A stretch of 64,000 nt of DNA, taken from NCBI GenBank assembly GCA_025449935.1, contig JANWIJ010000062.1:1-64000 (forward strand), written 5' to 3'. This document shows, piece by piece, positions 9,094 through 16,910 of the stretch. Each line of letters starts with the position of its first letter. The stretch's first letter is position 1. The notes below the pieces were generated by a model. The model saw only the letters and a list, made by a program, of their open reading frames with translations, had not been told where the DNA came from and ran no database searches. Made by a program: the position numbers and the translations under genes. This DNA comes from Chitinophagaceae bacterium. Its GTDB lineage: Bacteria; Bacteroidota; Bacteroidia; Chitinophagales; Chitinophagaceae.

Positions 9094-9903
9094 ATGAAGC
9101 GATTTCCTGTCATACTTCTTTTTACTCTATGCGGAGCATTTGCCGGCGCGCAGCCCGATACCAGCTTTAAGCTCATAAAGGTTATCCCGGGAGATATAAC
9201 CAGTTTTACCGTAGACAACCTTGATAATATTTATATATTGAGCAGCAGGAACCAACTGAAGAAACTGAATGCCAATGGTGATTCGGTGGCTGTGTTTAAT
9301 GACAGTAAAAAGTTCGGGCAGGCAACCCTGGTGGATGTTTCTAACCCGCTGAAAGTTTTATTATACTACAGGGATTTCGCGACCATTGTGGTGCTGGACC
9401 GTTTCCTGAATATCCGCAACAGCATTGACCTGCGCAGGCAAAATATCCTGCAGGCAAAAGCCATTGGCCAGTCTTATGATAATAAGATCTGGATCTACGA
9501 TGAACTGGAAAATAAGTTGAAAAAGATTGATGAGGAAGGCAAACTGTTACAGGAAACACCGGATTTCAGGTTATTACTGGGCCAGGCGGCGGTGCCATTG
9601 AAGATATTTGATGAAGACAAATATGTGTACCTGTATGATTCGCTCCGGGGGGTATATGTATTTGATTATTTCGGGGCCCTGAAAAATAATATCATGATCG
9701 ATCACTGGCAGAATTTCAAAGTGGCCGGTAAATTCATTTATGGCTCCCGGGCTGATACTTTATTACGGTACGAGATCAGTACATTCAGGCTGGACGATTG
9801 GAAGATGCCGGAAGCTATTTTCAAAAGCCGGGCCTTTAACTTTACATCATCCCGGTTATACGCATTGAAAAATGACAGGATCGAGATTTATTCTCTCCGG
9901 TAG
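9094..9903 (+). CDS. Hypothetical secreted propeller-like protein
   Basis: 269 residues with a clear signal peptide ending in AGAQ (about residue 19). The rest has repeated units with the pattern of an NHL- or WD-like propeller: 'ITSFTVDNLDNIYILSS', 'NQLKKLNANGD', 'NKIWIYDELENKLKKIDEEG', 'KYVYLYDSLRGVYVFDYFG'. I do not recognise a named family. It starts directly after the lpxH stop, with no gap, so an envelope-related role is possible but only inferred. Confidence 0.75.
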   Translation: MKRFPVILLFTLCGAFAGAQPDTSFKLIKVIPGDITSFTVDNLDNIYILSSRNQLKKLNANGDSVAVFNDSKKFGQATLVDVSNPLKVLLYYRDFATIVVLDRFLNIRNSIDLRRQNILQAKAIGQSYDNKIWIYDELENKLKKIDEEGKLLQETPDFRLLLGQAAVPLKIFDEDKYVYLYDSLRGVYVFDYFGALKNNIMIDHWQNFKVAGKFIYGSRADTLLRYEISTFRLDDWKMPEAIFKSRAFNFTSSRLYALKNDRIEIYSLR

Positions 9904-9905
9904 CT

Positions 9906-10430
9906 TTAATGTTTATCCATGGAACTGAGGATTTCTCCCAGGTCCATATCAAACATGCCGTATTTCCCAAACTCGACCACACGACCCATCTCTTTTCCAT
10001 TTTTCAACACAATCAGCGTCGGAACATTTTTTACATCCAACGCTTCGGCAAGATGGCTAAGTGTTTTTTTTGACCTGTCCACGCCGATCAGCGTTACCCT
10101 TTGTTTTGAAAAGCCGGCGGCATCCAGCAATGAATAAAATTTGGGAATGACAAAATGAGAATCTTCACACCAGGTTCCCATAAAGGCCAGCAGCTGAATT
10201 GAGTCGGCTTGTTTCTTTAATCCTTCAAGGGCCTTTGCATTGGGGCTGTATCCTTTAAGATTTTCAGCATACCATTTAAAAGAACTGTCATTTTCCAGCA
10301 CCTCCCGTGAAATAATGCCCTTCAGGGATTTTTCACCGGGTCTTTCAACCAGCACTTCGAACTGGTTTTGCGCAAATCCAGTATGGCTCAACAAAAGGGT
10401 AAGGACAAAAACGGGCAAAAGCTTCTTCAT
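9906..10430 (-). CDS. Thioredoxin-family protein with a WCEDS active site
   Basis: 174 residues from the ATG at 10430, which gives a clean signal peptide ending in GFAQ (residue 21). An in-frame upstream start at 10451 would add seven residues before it and is less likely. The thioredoxin fold is clear: 'QLLAFMGTWCEDSHFVIPKF' and a cis-Pro segment 'VKNVPTLIV'. The active site is WCEDS (87-91), so the second Cys of CxxC is replaced by Ser. Such monothiol forms cannot reduce disulfides by the usual two-Cys path. They may isomerise disulfides, react with glutathione-like thiols or act as a holder. Predicted periplasmic. Confidence 0.85.
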   Translation of the reverse strand: MKKLLPVFVLTLLLSHTGFAQNQFEVLVERPGEKSLKGIISREVLENDSSFKWYAENLKGYSPNAKALEGLKKQADSIQLLAFMGTWCEDSHFVIPKFYSLLDAAGFSKQRVTLIGVDRSKKTLSHLAEALDVKNVPTLIVLKNGKEMGRVVEFGKYGMFDMDLGEILSSMDKH

Positions 10431-10537
10431 GGATTCAAAATATAATGGCAAAAGTAAAAGGGTGCAGGCAAAAGATGAGGCGGGGATTGTTAAAGTTGCA
10501 AAGGCTGTCCGGCTTTAGCTTCCCTGCAGGCAGCGCT

Positions 10538-11077
10538 TCACAAATTAGCTTTCAGTTCAAGCAAAAAACCTTTGATTTTTTCCAGCGATTGGATCATCGC
10601 GAATTTTTCATCGGTTTTCCCTGTATTCTTTAAATACTCCTTGGCGCCTTCGATGGTGAATTTGCGGCGGCGGAGCAGGTCGTAAATGAGGACAAGGTTC
10701 TTAATATCAACCGGGCGGAAAAAACGGTCACCTTTCCGGTTCTTTTTTGGCTCCAGGATATCAAATTCTGTTTCCCAGTAGCGGATCAGGGATTGATTTT
10801 CCCGGAACATGGCAGCTACCTCACCGATAGAATAATACTGTTTCTTAAAAAGTATATCATCTTCAGGAACCTGGATCAGGTCAGCCGCAAGACCAACTTC
10901 TTTTAAGGAACGCCGGCCGCGGGTAGAAACAGGTTTTTCTTTTGTCGGGGACAAGGATATTTTTTCAGCGGGCATTTTTTGTGGGCTGCTGGAAATAACG
11001 GGAACCCCCACACGGCTATTTTTTGTTTCTTCAACAGCGGCAAAATCTAAGGTTGTTTGTGAATGCGGTTTTCCCAT
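10538..11077 (-). CDS. MerR-family transcriptional regulator
   Basis: 179 residues. The DNA-binding part is 'YYSIGEVAAMFRENQSLIRY' followed by WETEF and 'RFFRPVDIKNLVLIYDLLRR' (about residues 75-150), the MerR winged helix. A disordered, Ser/Pro/Lys-rich N-terminal extension of about 65 residues precedes it, and there is no long effector domain after it. That is the form common in Bacteroidota, where such genes often sit beside an M23 peptidase and alaS, as here. The ligand is unknown. It is the downstream neighbour of the M23 gene on the same strand. Confidence 0.88.
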   Translation of the reverse strand: MGKPHSQTTLDFAAVEETKNSRVGVPVISSSPQKMPAEKISLSPTKEKPVSTRGRRSLKEVGLAADLIQVPEDDILFKKQYYSIGEVAAMFRENQSLIRYWETEFDILEPKKNRKGDRFFRPVDIKNLVLIYDLLRRRKFTIEGAKEYLKNTGKTDEKFAMIQSLEKIKGFLLELKANL

Positions 11078-11145
11078 TGCCTGTAAAGATACAAAACAGT
11101 AGAAGAGGGAGAAGGCGGTTTGTGCTAATGTGGAAAAGTCAGTGT

Positions 11146-12117
11146 TTAATCGAAACTCTGGTTACTGGCCGCTGCTTTTTTTAATATCAGGTCAAACTGT
11201 TCCGGGGTCAGGTCATTATAGAAAAAATAGATCGGGTCTATTTTCTGGCCATTCTTATGTACCTCATAATGACAATGCGGCCCCGTTGATTTTCCCGTAC
11301 TGCCAACCCAGCCGATCACTTCCCCTCTTTTTACTGCCTGGCCGTTCCTGGCCTTCACCCTCACCATGTGACCATAGAGTGTTTCATAACCATAGCCGTG
11401 GTTGATGATAACATGATTTCCATACCCATTCCCGGTACTGCCTGCCGTGATTATATTTCCGTCAGCGGTTGCATAAATAGGTGTACCCTGCGGTGCCGAA
11501 AAATCAAGCCCCGCATGGAATTTCACCGTTTTATAAACCGGGTCGATCCGGTGCCCGTATCCTGAAGCAATGCGGTTAAGATCCTTATTACTGAGGGGTT
11601 GGATGGCCGGGGTATGTGCCAGTAATTTTTCTTTATCCTTCACGAGCTGGGCTACTTCTTCATATGATTTCTGTTGAGCGGTTACCCGGCTCTTCAGGTT
11701 ATTTAACGTATTCAGGATCGAAGAGGCCAACTGGTTATCCTTGATCTTTTGTACCGTGGCAATCTCCAGTTGATTTGCCAGCTCCCGGGCCCTGGCGCTG
11801 TCCGGTATCGGGTTAGCTTCAAAAATGGCGCGGTAAACGTCGTTATCCCTTTTTTCGAGTTCTTTCATCTGTTTGTCAAGCGACTCCAGTTCATCTCTCA
11901 GGTCGTAGTAATTGTCTTTTAATTGTTTGTTCTGTCGCTGGAGGATTCTTTCTTTGGGAGACCCGATAAACTGGAAGGCGATAAAGGAAATAATGGCCGC
12001 CGTAACCAATGCAGCCGCCAGGAATCCAAAGATACGCAGCAGTCTTACCCGCAGGGGGGTTTCCAGCTTTTCATAACGAAGCGTATGGGTATTATAGTAA
12101 TATTTGATTTTCTTCAT
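11146..12117 (-). CDS. M23-family metallopeptidase (murein hydrolase or division factor)
   Basis: 323 residues from the ATG at 12117, chosen because it begins with the conserved 'MKKIKYYYNTHTLRYEKLE'. One membrane segment (about 30-50) anchors it in the inner membrane. A coiled coil (about 55-165) leads to the LytM/M23 domain (about 195-295). The zinc ligands and catalytic residues are present: HAGLD (H201, D205) and HCH (281-283), so it is likely an active peptidoglycan endopeptidase rather than a degenerate EnvC/NlpD activator. It is divergent from alaS. Confidence 0.92.
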   Translation of the reverse strand: MKKIKYYYNTHTLRYEKLETPLRVRLLRIFGFLAAALVTAAIISFIAFQFIGSPKERILQRQNKQLKDNYYDLRDELESLDKQMKELEKRDNDVYRAIFEANPIPDSARARELANQLEIATVQKIKDNQLASSILNTLNNLKSRVTAQQKSYEEVAQLVKDKEKLLAHTPAIQPLSNKDLNRIASGYGHRIDPVYKTVKFHAGLDFSAPQGTPIYATADGNIITAGSTGNGYGNHVIINHGYGYETLYGHMVRVKARNGQAVKRGEVIGWVGSTGKSTGPHCHYEVHKNGQKIDPIYFFYNDLTPEQFDLILKKAAASNQSFD

Positions 12118-12167
12118 AGAGGCAAGCCTTAACCGTTTCCCGTCAAACAAATGCCACCCGAATATTT

Positions 12168-12175
12168 TACCTTTG
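12168..12175 (+). promoter_or_regulatory. Promoter -7 box TACCTTTG for alaS
   Basis: An exact match to the Bacteroidota -7 consensus TAnnTTTG, 72 bases before the alaS start, followed by a GC-rich stretch. No TTTG at -33 was seen. Confidence 0.55.
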
Positions 12176-12195
12176 CCCCGCTTTCACGGGGAAAA

Positions 12196-12203
12196 CAAAT
12201 ATA
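12196..12203 (-). promoter_or_regulatory. Promoter -7 box TATATTTG for the M23 gene
   Basis: An exact TAnnTTTG on the - strand, 79 bases before the M23 start. A TTG (12224-12226 on the complement) lies 20 bases upstream, the usual -33 spacing. It faces the alaS box, so the two transcripts would overlap at their starts. Confidence 0.6.
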
Positions 12204-12246
12204 GTCTCTAAAAAAGCAAAAATCAACCCCATACACCGCAGTATTT

Positions 12247-14874
12247 ATGATGACCAGCGCAGATATACGACAGGCTTTCCTTGATTTTTTCCGTTCAAAG
12301 GGGCATACCATTGTTCCATCGGCGCCGATTGTGGTAAAAGATGATCCCACCCTGATGTTTACCAATGCGGGCATGAACCAGTTCAAGGATTATTTTCTTG
12401 GAAATAAGCAGCCTCTTTATCCAAGGGTAGCTGATACACAGAAATGTTTGCGGGTCAGCGGGAAACACAATGACCTTGAAGAGGTGGGCGTAGATACCTA
12501 CCATCACACCATGTTTGAAATGCTGGGCAACTGGAGCTTTGGTGATCCTGCTCAACCGGCAGGCGGGTATTTCAAAAAAGAAGCGATAGCCTGGAGCTGG
12601 GAACTGCTGACTGAACAATATAAAATAGATAAGGACAGGTTATATGTTACCATTTTTGAAGGGGATGCAAAGGAAGGATTGCCAAAAGATGAAGAAGCCT
12701 GTAACGAATGGAAGAAAGTTATAGATGAGCACCGAATAATCATGGGCAATAAAAAAGATAATTTCTGGGAAATGGGTGATACAGGTCCCTGCGGTCCCTG
12801 CACGGAAATACATGTGGATTGCCGCCCGGACGCCGAACGAATTAAAACAGATGGAAAAACACTTGTGAACAATGATCATCCCCAGGTGATCGAGATATGG
12901 AATAATGTCTTTATACAGTTCAACCGCCTGAAAAATGGAGACCTGGAACCTTTACCTGCCAAACATGTGGATACAGGAATGGGGCTGGAAAGACTGGTGA
13001 GGGTATTACAGGGAAAACAGAGTAATTACGATACAGATGTTTTTACGGGTACCATCACGGCCATTGAAAAAATTTCCGGTAAGAAGTATGATTACGGGGA
13101 TTCCAAACAGGCGGTGGCATTCCGGGTAATAGCCGATCATATCCGCGCTATCAGTTTTACCGTTGCTGACGGGCAATTGCCTGCCAATACGGGGGCCGGG
13201 TACGTGATCCGCCGCATTCTCCGCCGGGCTGTCCGCTATTATTATTCATACCTGGATCATAAAGAACCCCTGCTTTATCAACTCGTGCCGGTGCTTGCAA
13301 AACAGTTTGAAAATGTTTTTCCCGAACTAAAGAAACAGGTTGATTTTGTAGGGAGAGTTATCAAAGAAGAAGAAGAGGCTTTTTTGAGAACACTCGACAA
13401 AGGGTTGAAAAGAGTTGACGATTTGATTAACCAGGGAAACATCTCTGCCAAAGACTCATTTGAATTGTATGATACATTTGGTTTCCCATTCGATCTGACC
13501 CGCCTGATTGCCGCAGAGAATAAACTGAATGTCGATGAACAGGGTTTTAAGCTTGAAATGCAACTACAAAAAGACCGTTCACGTGCAGCCACCGTAGTTG
13601 ATGCAGGTGACTGGATCGTCCTGAAAGAGGGTGCCAGCAAATTTATAGGCTACGATTCCCTGCAATCCAAAGCCGCGGTGTTAAAATACAGGAAGGTAAA
13701 AGCCAAAGGCCGGGAAGGTTATCAGATTGTGTTAGACACAACACCTTTCTATGCCGAAAGTGGTGGACAGGTGGGCGACCGGGGTGAACTCACGATTCAT
13801 GATTCGCGGTTTCCTGTTATTGATACCAAAAAAGACAATGACCTTATTATTCATTTTGCGGAAACCATTCCGGCTGATCTGTCTGGCGATGTAGTCGCCC
13901 GGGTGGATGCCGGAAAAAGAAAGAATACTGAACTGCATCATACCGGCACACACCTGCTGCATGCTGCATTGCGGAAAGTATTGGGTAACCATGTTACCCA
14001 AAAAGGATCCCTGGTCAATGAAGAACATCTTCGTTTTGACTTCGCTCATTTTGCCCGGCTCACCGGTGAAGAAATAGCAACGGTGGAGGCCCTGGTGAAT
14101 GAAAAAATAAGAGCCAATATCCCGGTTGTGATCAAAGAGATGCCAAAGGAAGAAGCGATGAAACTGGGAGCTATGGCCTTGTTTGGTGAAAAATATGGAG
14201 ATATTGTACGGGTGGTGATCATTGATGCCGGCTATTCAGTGGAGTTATGCGGAGGTACCCATGTTGGTGCTACCGGGGAATTAGGATTGTTCAAACTTAC
14301 CAGTGAATCTGCCGTGGCTGCCGGCGTCCGCCGTGTGGAAGCAATCTGTGGCAGACCGGCGGAAGAATATGTGAATGAGCAGTTCAGACTGCTTGACGGA
14401 ATCCGGGAAACATTCAAGAATCCAAAAGACCTTCAGAAGGTTATCGAAAGCCTGCAGGCAGAAAATATTGAACTAAAAAAGCATGCAGAATCTATGGAAG
14501 CCAGGCAGCTGGTGGTTATCCGGAATGAGCTGCTGCAGAAAGATGAGATCATAAATGGGGTAAACTTCGTTGGGGATATTGTGGAAGTGAGCAACCCCGA
14601 GGCACTGAAAAAACTTTGTTTTGATTTAAAGAATCATTTGCGGGATCATGTTGCCGTATTATGTGTGAACATTAATGGAAAACCATTCGTGGCACTCGGA
14701 ATTTCCGAGACCGTAGTGGCAGCCAGGAAGCTGGATGCATCAAAAATCATAAAAGAACAGGTGGCTCCATTAATAAAAGGCGGAGGTGGTGGGCAAAAAA
14801 CGCTGGCAACTGCAGGAGGACAGGAGGTGGGCAATCTTCAACAGGTGATTGACCTGGTCAGAGCCCTGTTATAA
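12247..14874 (+). CDS. alaS: Alanine--tRNA ligase
   Basis: 875 residues, full length for AlaRS. It charges tRNA-Ala in the cytoplasm and clears mischarged Ser/Gly-tRNA. The catalytic N-terminus shows 'ADIRQAFLDFFRSKGHTIV' and the class II motif region 'DPTLMFTNAGMNQFKDYFLG'. The editing domain has 'HHTGTHLLHAALRKVLG' (HxxxH) and CGGTHVGATGELG, which together bind zinc. The C-terminal DHHA1 part contains the Gly-rich 'LIKGGGGGQKTLATAGGQ'. The start is ATGATG; either ATG is possible. Its last six bases overlap a small - strand gene. Confidence 0.98.
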   Translation: MMTSADIRQAFLDFFRSKGHTIVPSAPIVVKDDPTLMFTNAGMNQFKDYFLGNKQPLYPRVADTQKCLRVSGKHNDLEEVGVDTYHHTMFEMLGNWSFGDPAQPAGGYFKKEAIAWSWELLTEQYKIDKDRLYVTIFEGDAKEGLPKDEEACNEWKKVIDEHRIIMGNKKDNFWEMGDTGPCGPCTEIHVDCRPDAERIKTDGKTLVNNDHPQVIEIWNNVFIQFNRLKNGDLEPLPAKHVDTGMGLERLVRVLQGKQSNYDTDVFTGTITAIEKISGKKYDYGDSKQAVAFRVIADHIRAISFTVADGQLPANTGAGYVIRRILRRAVRYYYSYLDHKEPLLYQLVPVLAKQFENVFPELKKQVDFVGRVIKEEEEAFLRTLDKGLKRVDDLINQGNISAKDSFELYDTFGFPFDLTRLIAAENKLNVDEQGFKLEMQLQKDRSRAATVVDAGDWIVLKEGASKFIGYDSLQSKAAVLKYRKVKAKGREGYQIVLDTTPFYAESGGQVGDRGELTIHDSRFPVIDTKKDNDLIIHFAETIPADLSGDVVARVDAGKRKNTELHHTGTHLLHAALRKVLGNHVTQKGSLVNEEHLRFDFAHFARLTGEEIATVEALVNEKIRANIPVVIKEMPKEEAMKLGAMALFGEKYGDIVRVVIIDAGYSVELCGGTHVGATGELGLFKLTSESAVAAGVRRVEAICGRPAEEYVNEQFRLLDGIRETFKNPKDLQKVIESLQAENIELKKHAESMEARQLVVIRNELLQKDEIINGVNFVGDIVEVSNPEALKKLCFDLKNHLRDHVAVLCVNINGKPFVALGISETVVAARKLDASKIIKEQVAPLIKGGGGGQKTLATAGGQEVGNLQQVIDLVRALL

Positions 14875-15024
14875 TCGCCTGCGGCGGATTTTTTTAAGTT
14901 CATCCTCATCGGGGTCCATTTTTTTTGGTTGCATTTTACGGGTCTCTTTAAGTATCCGGAGCCCGATAATAATGACTATGATGCACATAAAAACAATGAT
15001 GCCGGCAATGATATAACTCTCCAT
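14869..15024 (-). CDS. Small membrane protein, 51 residues
   Basis: Read directly from the - strand between alaS and the GNAT gene. It starts with ATG at 15024 and ends with TAA at 14869-14871. The protein is MESYIIAG, then one hydrophobic segment (about residues 4-22), then a charged tail ending 'DEDELKKIRRRRL'. This layout fits a real single-pass inner-membrane protein with a cytoplasmic basic tail. Its stop lies within the last codons of alaS on the other strand. No family is recognised. Coding status rests on composition and topology only. Confidence 0.6.
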   Translation of the reverse strand: MESYIIAGIIVFMCIIVIIIGLRILKETRKMQPKKMDPDEDELKKIRRRRL

Positions 15025-15125
15025 AAGCGTAGATTCCTGGGTTTGCTGCCAACTCCAAAAATCAGCTTTTAATTAAATCTCACAATACCATATTAGTGTT
15101 AGTAAAAATACTGACCCGACTTATT

Positions 15126-15641
15126 ATGAATGTCATATTTGAAACCGATCGCCTGTTGTTCCGCACTTTTACCATAGAAGATGCCCCCCTTGTGTTTGAA
15201 CTAAACCTTGACCCTGACGTGATCCGTTATACAGGGGATCCTATAAAGGATATTGATCATGCCAGGAAGGTGCTCGAGCAAACCATCCTTCCACAATATG
15301 CTTTATATAATCACGGCCGCTGGGCTGTTCACACTAAACCCGGTCTTGAATTCATCGGCTGGTGTGGTTTAAAAACAAGACCGGAAAGAAATGAGATCGA
15401 CCTGGGTTACAGGTTCATGAAAGAAGCCTGGGGAAAAGGATATGCAACCGAGGCCGCTTTCGCCACTATCAGATACGGGTTTGAAAAGCTGGGATTAAAA
15501 AGGATCGTGGGACGGGCAATGCCCCAAAACCTGGCCTCACTCCGGGTATTGGAAAAGTGCGGGATGGATTATGTAGGCGAGGAAATAGTGGATGACCATC
15601 CTGCCAGGACCTATGAAGCCATTAATCCATTTATCCCTTAA
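15126..15641 (+). CDS. GNAT-family N-acetyltransferase (RimJ/RimL type)
   Basis: 171 residues from the ATG at 15126, where the family pattern 'FETDRLLFRTFTIEDAP' begins. A GTG at 15096 is a less likely start. The acetyl-CoA loop is 'EAWGKGYATEAAFATIRYGF', followed by 'RIVGRAMPQNLASLRVLEKCG', the usual motif B and C-terminal strand. It probably acetylates a protein N-terminus, an amino acid or a small amine; the target cannot be told from sequence. It appears to be a single-gene unit. Confidence 0.88.
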   Translation: MNVIFETDRLLFRTFTIEDAPLVFELNLDPDVIRYTGDPIKDIDHARKVLEQTILPQYALYNHGRWAVHTKPGLEFIGWCGLKTRPERNEIDLGYRFMKEAWGKGYATEAAFATIRYGFEKLGLKRIVGRAMPQNLASLRVLEKCGMDYVGEEIVDDHPARTYEAINPFIP

Positions 15642-15707
15642 AACTGCCTTTTAAAAACATACTTGTTTTAACATTTCCGAAACATTTCGTATTTCAGAAA
15701 ATGTCTT

Positions 15708-15715
15708 TATATTTG
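15708..15715 (+). promoter_or_regulatory. Promoter -7 box TATATTTG for the PDZ gene
   Basis: An exact TAnnTTTG match 43 bases before the start. TTTC at 15685-15688 lies 19 bases upstream, one mismatch from the -33 TTTG. Confidence 0.6.
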
Positions 15716-15757
15716 GTCTACGAAACTTAACGTAGATAAAATTATAAATCAAAATTT

Positions 15758-16792
15758 ATGAAACAAAACTGGTTGAGAATTTCAGCTTTTGCTTTCGCCG
15801 CAGCCCTGGTATTCCCGGTCTCCATGCTGGCACAAAAAGAGGACAAGGATAAAGAGGTAAAAGAGAAAAAAGACGTGGAACAAATTATTATTACCCGGAA
15901 AGGGGAGAATAAAGAAAAAGTAGTGGTTGAGATTGTTGGCGATAAGATTACCATCAATGGAAAGCCGATAGAAGAATACAAGGATAATGAAGGGAATGTG
16001 AGTGTCAGAAAAAGCAGGTACAAGAATGATTATGAAAGCCTGTTGAACCTGGCCCGCAGTCCAAAAGCCGGGGGCTGGAATCTCGGCAGTGATGATGCAT
16101 TCACCATGTTCAATGTTGATTCAAACCGGGCTATGCTGGGTGTTAACACAGAAACAACCGATGAGGGAGTGAGGGTAACAGAGGTAAACAAGGAAACGGC
16201 AGCTGAAAAAATCGGTCTCAAAGAAGGCGATATCATCACGCGGATCGATGATGTGAAAATTGAGGATGGAGATGATCTTTCCAAAGCTATCCGTAATCAT
16301 AAAGCCGGCGATAAAGTGATTATCACTTACCTGCGGGATAAAAAAGAGCAAAAAGCTACGGCTGAGCTAACCAAATGGAAAGGAATCCATAACTGGGCGT
16401 ATGGCCCGGACACTAATTTCAAGTTTAACCTTGAAGATTTGAAAGCAATGCCCAGGATCCAGGCAACACCCCTGTTCAAAACACCAGGTCATAACTGGAG
16501 TTGGGAAGGTGGTTCACCCAAACTGGGATTGTCAGTACAGGATACTGATGATGGCAAAGGAGTTAAAGTAATAGAAGTGGATGAGGAAAGTAATGCAGCG
16601 AAAGCGGGGATAAAGGAAAATGATGTGATAACAGAAGTAGATGGCAAAGCTGTTAACGGAACAGATGCCATGGTTAAAATGATCCGGGAAAGCAAAGAAA
16701 AAACTTCCCTTATGGTTAAGCTGCAACGCGGGGGTAAAACACAGAATATAGAAGTAAAAATGCCAAGAAAAATAAAGACTGCTGACCTCTGA
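15758..16792 (+). CDS. Exported protein with two PDZ domains
   Basis: 344 residues. A signal peptide ends in SMLAQ (about residue 26), followed by a Lys/Asp/Glu-rich stretch. Two PDZ domains follow: the first at about 124-205 ('MLGVNTETTDEGVRVTEVNK', 'AAEKIGLKEGDIITRID'), the second at about 253-338 ('LGLSVQDTDDGKGVKVIEVD', 'AAKAGIKENDVITEVDGKAV'). No protease domain is present, so this is not DegP. It probably binds C-termini or scaffolds envelope proteins. It has its own promoter and terminator, so it is a single-gene unit. Confidence 0.88.
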   Translation: MKQNWLRISAFAFAAALVFPVSMLAQKEDKDKEVKEKKDVEQIIITRKGENKEKVVVEIVGDKITINGKPIEEYKDNEGNVSVRKSRYKNDYESLLNLARSPKAGGWNLGSDDAFTMFNVDSNRAMLGVNTETTDEGVRVTEVNKETAAEKIGLKEGDIITRIDDVKIEDGDDLSKAIRNHKAGDKVIITYLRDKKEQKATAELTKWKGIHNWAYGPDTNFKFNLEDLKAMPRIQATPLFKTPGHNWSWEGGSPKLGLSVQDTDDGKGVKVIEVDEESNAAKAGIKENDVITEVDGKAVNGTDAMVKMIRESKEKTSLMVKLQRGGKTQNIEVKMPRKIKTADL

Positions 16793-16812
16793 CAGGCTCA
16801 GTTAAATTTCAG

Positions 16813-16854
16813 AATACCCCATCCTGCACAAGCCGCGATGGGGTATTTGCTTTT
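16813..16854 (+). terminator. Intrinsic terminator of the PDZ gene
   Basis: An 11-base perfect stem (AATACCCCATC with GATGGGGTATT), a 13-base loop and a short T-rich tail (TTGCTTTT), 20 bases after the stop. Confidence 0.7.
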
Positions 16855-16889
16855 AACGAAATCAGTAATGGCTGCTGCCTTAAATGGGC

Positions 16890-16897
16890 TATTTTTG
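16890..16897 (+). promoter_or_regulatory. Promoter -7 box TATTTTTG for gatB
   Basis: An exact TAnnTTTG match ending 13 bases before the gatB ATG and followed by CCGCC. A start site 5-7 bases downstream would leave a leader of under ten bases. Confidence 0.5.
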
Positions 16898-16910
16898 CCG
16901 CCTTAACATC

